Shown here in pieces: positions 13,776-16,079 of a stretch of 16,079 nt of DNA. Under the pieces are notes generated by a model. That model did not search any database. It was not told where the DNA came from and worked only from the letters and a program-made list of their open reading frames with translations. The stretch comes from Phycisphaerales bacterium (GTDB taxonomy: Bacteria; Planctomycetota; Phycisphaerae; Phycisphaerales; UBA1924). Where the stretch lies: assembly GCA_030680655.1 (NCBI GenBank), contig JAUXUZ010000510.1:1-16079 (forward strand). The letters are read 5' to 3'. The translations under genes and the position numbers were made by a program. Each line of letters opens with the position of its first letter. The stretch's first letter is position 1.

Positions 13776-13796
13776 CCTGTTTTTAGGAGGTTCCTG

Positions 13797-13847
13797 ATGA
13801 TCCGCGTCACGGCCGACAACCTGGAGTGTGCAAGCCACCGACGCTGA
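13797..13847 (+). CDS. 16-residue peptide ORF with strong Shine-Dalgarno
   Basis: The reading frame encodes MIRVTADNLECASHRR. It is too short for usual gene callers, but AGGAGG (13785-13790) is six bases before the ATG, the best ribosome site in the window. It is framed by a good promoter and a strong terminator 25 bp after the stop. No family was recognised. It could be a small protein, a leader peptide (Cys, His and Arg codons come at its end) whose regulated gene is absent or far away, or a decayed longer gene. As the terminator directly follows, a leader controlling terminator formation is possible. gatB, the next clear gene, starts about 770 bp away, so regulation of it is not obvious. 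Confidence 0.55.
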   Translation: MIRVTADNLECASHRR

Positions 13848-13872
13848 AGGGAACGATCCACGATCAATCCAC

Positions 13873-13910
13873 GCGGCCTCGGAGGTTCTCTCCGAGGCCG
13901 CTTTGTTTTT
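13873..13910 (+). terminator. strong intrinsic terminator ending the small transcript
   Basis: A perfect 12-bp stem, GCGGCCTCGGAG (13873-13884) with CTCCGAGGCCGC (13890-13901), has a GTTCT loop and is followed by TTTGTTTTT (13902-13910). It is the strongest terminator in the window. It closes the unit that begins at the 13713 promoter and insulates it from what follows. Confidence 0.93.
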
Positions 13911-13961
13911 GTCCTGCCGCGTTCACGGTTGTGTGCGCGGCCGCTCGATGGGAGGTGCCCG

Positions 13962-13985
13962 ATGTATTTTGTGACTGACTTCTAA
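13962..13985 (+). CDS. 7-codon mini-ORF with strong Shine-Dalgarno
   Basis: The ORF encodes MYFVTDF then TAA. GGGAGG (13950-13955) lies six bases before the ATG. Its codons (TAT, TTT, ACT) are A/T-rich, unlike the neighbouring genes. Three of the seven residues are aromatic, as in some attenuation leaders, but no downstream aromatic-amino-acid gene or terminator/antiterminator was found. It may be chance; the strong ribosome site is the only positive evidence. Confidence 0.3.
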   Translation: MYFVTDF

Positions 13986-14311
13986 CAACCGTTTGCACAT
14001 CACCGCAGCCGAACGCGCAGGGCAACCCCTCGCGCCAAGGCGGTCGCGCACCCGCAAGGTGAGGCCCGACGCCGAGCAACCACGCTCGGTGCGGGCGGGT
14101 CACACGCGGTGGCGCGACCGGGACCGCCCGCCACAGGGCGGAACGCTGACGGAGAACGGCGAACACCCCGCCGTGCGCGGTCGCCGCGCGCTTGTCGATC
14201 AAGACAGCGCGCACCGACCCCACGGGCTGAATGGTCGCCACTCCGCCAGCGCTCCGCACCGAGCGCGGCACCCTGACGGGATGTGCCCCCCTTCTTGCCC
14301 CCATTTACCCT
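13986..14311 (+). other. GC-rich region with hairpins, no convincing gene
   Basis: No frame here has gene-like content on either strand. Three strong stem-loops are visible. At 14064-14096, GCCCG and CGGGC enclose CCGAGC-AACCAC-GCTCGG. At 14124-14141 is CCGCCC-GCCACA-GGGCGG. At 14186-14212 is a 10-bp stem with one bulge around GATCAA. Some pairing is expected by chance at this GC content. I looked for RNase P, tmRNA and SRP RNA signatures and did not find them. Confidence 0.4.
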
Positions 14312-14392
14312 CGGCGCTGGTGGAGACACCCGCGCCGGGTTTACGGCCCCGCTCCTCATCTCCCGGCTGTTCCGGGGTGGGAGCCAGGGCCG
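14312..14392 (+). other. two adjacent strong stem-loops, possible structured RNA leader
   Basis: Hairpin A (14312-14337) is CGGCGC, then GGTG-GAGA-CACC, then GCGCCG, a 10-bp stem with one T/C mismatch and a GNRA-type GAGA loop. Hairpin B (14344-14392) has outer CGGCCC with GGGCCG (14344-14349, 14387-14392), then GCTCC with GGAGC (14351-14355, 14380-14384), and a tip CCCGG-CTGTT-CCGGG (14362-14376). Hairpin B ends three bases before the GGAG ribosome site of the ORF at 14406. They could form a 5' regulatory leader for that ORF and gatB. No known riboswitch class was recognised. Confidence 0.5.
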
Positions 14393-14405
14393 CTGGAGCC
14401 TTGCC

Positions 14406-14594
14406 ATGTCAGTTCTTGAAGTGAAGTGGGTCCGCCTGCCGTGTCTACCTCTGCCCGTGGTTCATCCTCCGCGGTCGCTCAGCGTCGCACTGCACAGGCT
14501 GCAGGTGCGCTGGCGGTGGCTGGTGCGTTCGGTCCGTAACGCACCGCCGCCCCCACCGGTTGAGCGTGGCGAGCAGATGCTCGCGCGGGTGTAA
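14406..14594 (+). CDS. possible 62-residue hypothetical protein upstream of gatB
   Basis: The product would begin MSVLEVKWVRLPC and have a basic Trp/Arg-rich middle (RWRWLVRSVRN), a five-proline run and an acidic/polar end (VERGEQMLARV). No family was recognised; it is not GatC, which has a different signature. In favour: GGAG (14395-14398) seven bases before the ATG, a clean stop 24 bp before the gatB start, and same strand. Against: third-position GC is lower than in the certain genes and the composition is unusual. The frame is open further upstream through the stem-loops, which I consider non-coding. It might be translationally linked to gatB, which itself lacks a good Shine-Dalgarno. Confidence 0.4.
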   Translation: MSVLEVKWVRLPCLPLPVVHPPRSLSVALHRLQVRWRWLVRSVRNAPPPPPVERGEQMLARV

Positions 14595-14618
14595 CCACCG
14601 CGGCGGGTACCATCTGCC

Positions 14619-16079
14619 ATGGCCTCTCCCGCCCCCCAGATTACCGCGGTCAAGCTCGTCATCGGCCTCGAAGTGCACATCGAGCTGTCGTGCGCGACCA
14701 AGGTGTTCAGCCGCGCACCGAGCCCCGCCGCGGCTGGCGGCGTGTACGAGCATTCCGGCCCCAACACCTGCATCGACCCTGTGGTGCTCGGCCTGCCCGG
14801 GGCGCTGCCGGTGCTGAACAGGCGAGCGGTTGAGCTGTCGATCCAGGTTGGCCTGGCCCTCAACTGCCAGATCGCCGAACTCACCCGCTGGGACCGCAAG
14901 AGCTACTTCTACGCCGACATGCCCAAGGGGTACCAGATCAGCCAGTACGACCGGCCGCTCTGCTTCGACGGCGTGCTCGACATCCCGCGTCCGCTCCCGG
15001 CCGACCAGCAGCGCGGGGGTTCGATCGCCGTCGACCACGATGCACAGCCGCGGCGCATCGGCGTCATCCGGGCCCATCTTGAAGAGGACGCGGGCAAGCT
15101 GCTGCACGATGCCCCCGGCGGCGGCGCGATCGACCATTCGATCCTCGATCTCAACCGCGCCGGCACCGCGCTGCTGGAGGTCGTCACGCAGCCCGACTTT
15201 GAGACCGCCGAGGAGGTGGTCGTCTTCTGTCAGACGCTCCGCGACATCTGCCGCTTCCTGGGCGCCAGCGCGGGCGTGCTGCAGAAGGGGCACATGCGGT
15301 TTGAGCCCAACATCAACTGCCACCTCACCCTCAGCGACGGCCATCTCGTGAAGACGCCCATCGTCGAGGTGAAGAACCTCAACAGCTTCAAGTCCGTGCG
15401 CGGGGCGATCGAGCACGAGTTCCGCGAGCAGCCGAAGCGCTGGCAGGCCGACGGGCGCACCATGGGCCCCGGCTCGAAGCAGACCCGCGCGTGGGACGAC
15501 CACAAGGGGGTCACCTTCGTCATGCGCGAAAAGGAAGACGCCCACGACTACCGCTACTTCCCCGACCCTGACCTGCTCCCCGTCGCCATCGAACGCCCGA
15601 TGGTCGAGCGCCTCCGCAGCGCGATGCCCGAGCTTCCCCTTGCGCGGCTTCAACGCTCCCGTGCCCTGGGCCTTTCCGCCAAAGACGCGGAGGCCCTTGC
15701 CGCGGAGCCCGCCGACGCCAACTTGTTCGACCGTGCCCGCGAGGCCGCCGTCCTCCACGGGCTCTCACCCACCGGCGCGGCCAAGGCGTGCGCCAACCTG
15801 CTGCTTCAAAGCGGCCTCAAACGCGTCAACGAACGCCGCGCCGAGCTCGCCGCCCACAGCGAGGACTCCGCCGATGAGGGCACGCAGACCGAGTCCGTCA
15901 CCATCACCGACTTGCTCATCACCCCCGGTGACGTCGCCGCGATCGCCGCTCTGCGTGACCGCGGCGAGCTGAGCGCACAGGGCGCCGACGAACTGTTCGG
16001 CCGCATGGCCCACTGGCGCACCCGCGCCGACCGCTTCAGCAGCCCCGACGGATTCATCGTGCACCGCTCCGACGGTTCG
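14619..16079 (+). CDS. gatB: aspartyl/glutamyl-tRNA amidotransferase subunit B, 3' end outside window
   Basis: GatB phosphorylates mischarged Glu-tRNA-Gln or Asp-tRNA-Asn and, with GatA and GatC, amidates it to the correct aminoacyl-tRNA. The frame is open from the ATG at 14619 to the end of the window (487 codons). The visible signatures are GLEVHIEL (16-23), DRKSYFYADMPKGYQISQYD (about 92-111), IGVIRAHLEEDAGKLLHD, DLNRAGTALLEVVTQPDF (about 177-194), HMRFEPNINC (about 226-235), VEVKNLNSFKSVRGAIEHE, and MREKEDAHDYRYFPDPDL (about 303-320). The end reaches the QUATRE/YqeY tRNA-binding tail (LRDRGELSAQGADELFGRM), so only some tens of residues are missing. The gene is normal in all motifs. No strong Shine-Dalgarno is seen; gatA and gatC are not in the window. 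Confidence 0.96.
   Translation, partial: MASPAPQITAVKLVIGLEVHIELSCATKVFSRAPSPAAAGGVYEHSGPNTCIDPVVLGLPGALPVLNRRAVELSIQVGLALNCQIAELTRWDRKSYFYADMPKGYQISQYDRPLCFDGVLDIPRPLPADQQRGGSIAVDHDAQPRRIGVIRAHLEEDAGKLLHDAPGGGAIDHSILDLNRAGTALLEVVTQPDFETAEEVVVFCQTLRDICRFLGASAGVLQKGHMRFEPNINCHLTLSDGHLVKTPIVEVKNLNSFKSVRGAIEHEFREQPKRWQADGRTMGPGSKQTRAWDDHKGVTFVMREKEDAHDYRYFPDPDLLPVAIERPMVERLRSAMPELPLARLQRSRALGLSAKDAEALAAEPADANLFDRAREAAVLHGLSPTGAAKACANLLLQSGLKRVNERRAELAAHSEDSADEGTQTESVTITDLLITPGDVAAIAALRDRGELSAQGADELFGRMAHWRTRADRFSSPDGFIVHRSDGS

Noticed and set aside
13762..13797. 12-codon GTG-start ORF overlapping the 16-codon ORF by TGATG
   Set aside because: No ribosome-binding site and it includes the Shine-Dalgarno of the next ORF; most likely chance.
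13986..14400. RNase P RNA, tmRNA or SRP RNA
   Set aside because: The conserved cores (for example GAAAGUCC of RNase P, the tmRNA ends and ALAA tag, the SRP tetraloop region) are absent on both strands, despite the strong hairpins.
13993..14424. 143-codon plus-strand ORF in the pre-gatB region
   Set aside because: Composition is Arg/Pro/His-rich shadow-like, no Shine-Dalgarno, and it runs through the stem-loops that look like RNA structure.
14445..15758. 437-codon minus-strand frame across gatB
   Set aside because: GatB on the plus strand has all family signatures; the antisense product has none.

Overview
The window is GC-rich (roughly two thirds G+C by eye) with strongly GC-biased third codon positions. 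It looks like chromosomal DNA of a planctomycete, most likely of the Phycisphaerae type. The reasons are a PPi-type phosphofructokinase, a futalosine-pathway menaquinone gene (mqnA), a RibBA fusion, secreted DUF1579 proteins, a divergent sigma-like protein and GC-rich palindromic repeats. This assignment is inference from gene content, not from a marker gene. No phage, plasmid, IS transposase, CRISPR array, rRNA or tRNA was seen.

Layout. Positions 2-907 (+) hold the 3' part of a diphosphate-dependent 6-phosphofructokinase, which converges on a long leftward block with only 13 bp between stop codons. Leftward genes, in transcription order from 10050 down to 921, are miaA, topA, two small lipoprotein genes, a ribBA-like gene, and two paralogous DUF1579 exported proteins. 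An intrinsic terminator follows the upstream DUF1579 gene. From 10248 rightward come mqnA, a sigma-70-like multi-HTH protein and a family-9 glycosyltransferase, apparently one transcription unit. A roughly 970-bp stretch with little conventional coding follows (13647-14618). It holds a self-contained promoter / strong Shine-Dalgarno / 16-codon ORF / terminator unit, a 7-codon ORF with a strong Shine-Dalgarno, strong stem-loops and a possible 62-codon gene. The window ends inside gatB.

Most of the conventional genes are housekeeping: tRNA modification (miaA), DNA supercoiling (topA), tRNA-Gln/Asn amidation (gatB), glycolysis (PFK), menaquinone (mqnA) and riboflavin (ribBA).

The most unusual signal is palindromic repeat DNA that sits both between genes and inside genes, in frame. 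A 23-bp sequence from an inverted-pair plus 27-bp tandem array upstream of mqnA (10120-10230) recurs exactly, in inverse orientation, inside ribBA. There it replaces the zinc-cysteine segment of the GTP cyclohydrolase II domain. A different REP-like double hairpin lies in frame inside mqnA. The RibA half of RibBA has lost its zinc cysteines and other active-site residues, so it is probably not a working cyclohydrolase. The second signal is the compact small-ORF / structured-RNA region before gatB, which I cannot assign to a known RNA family.
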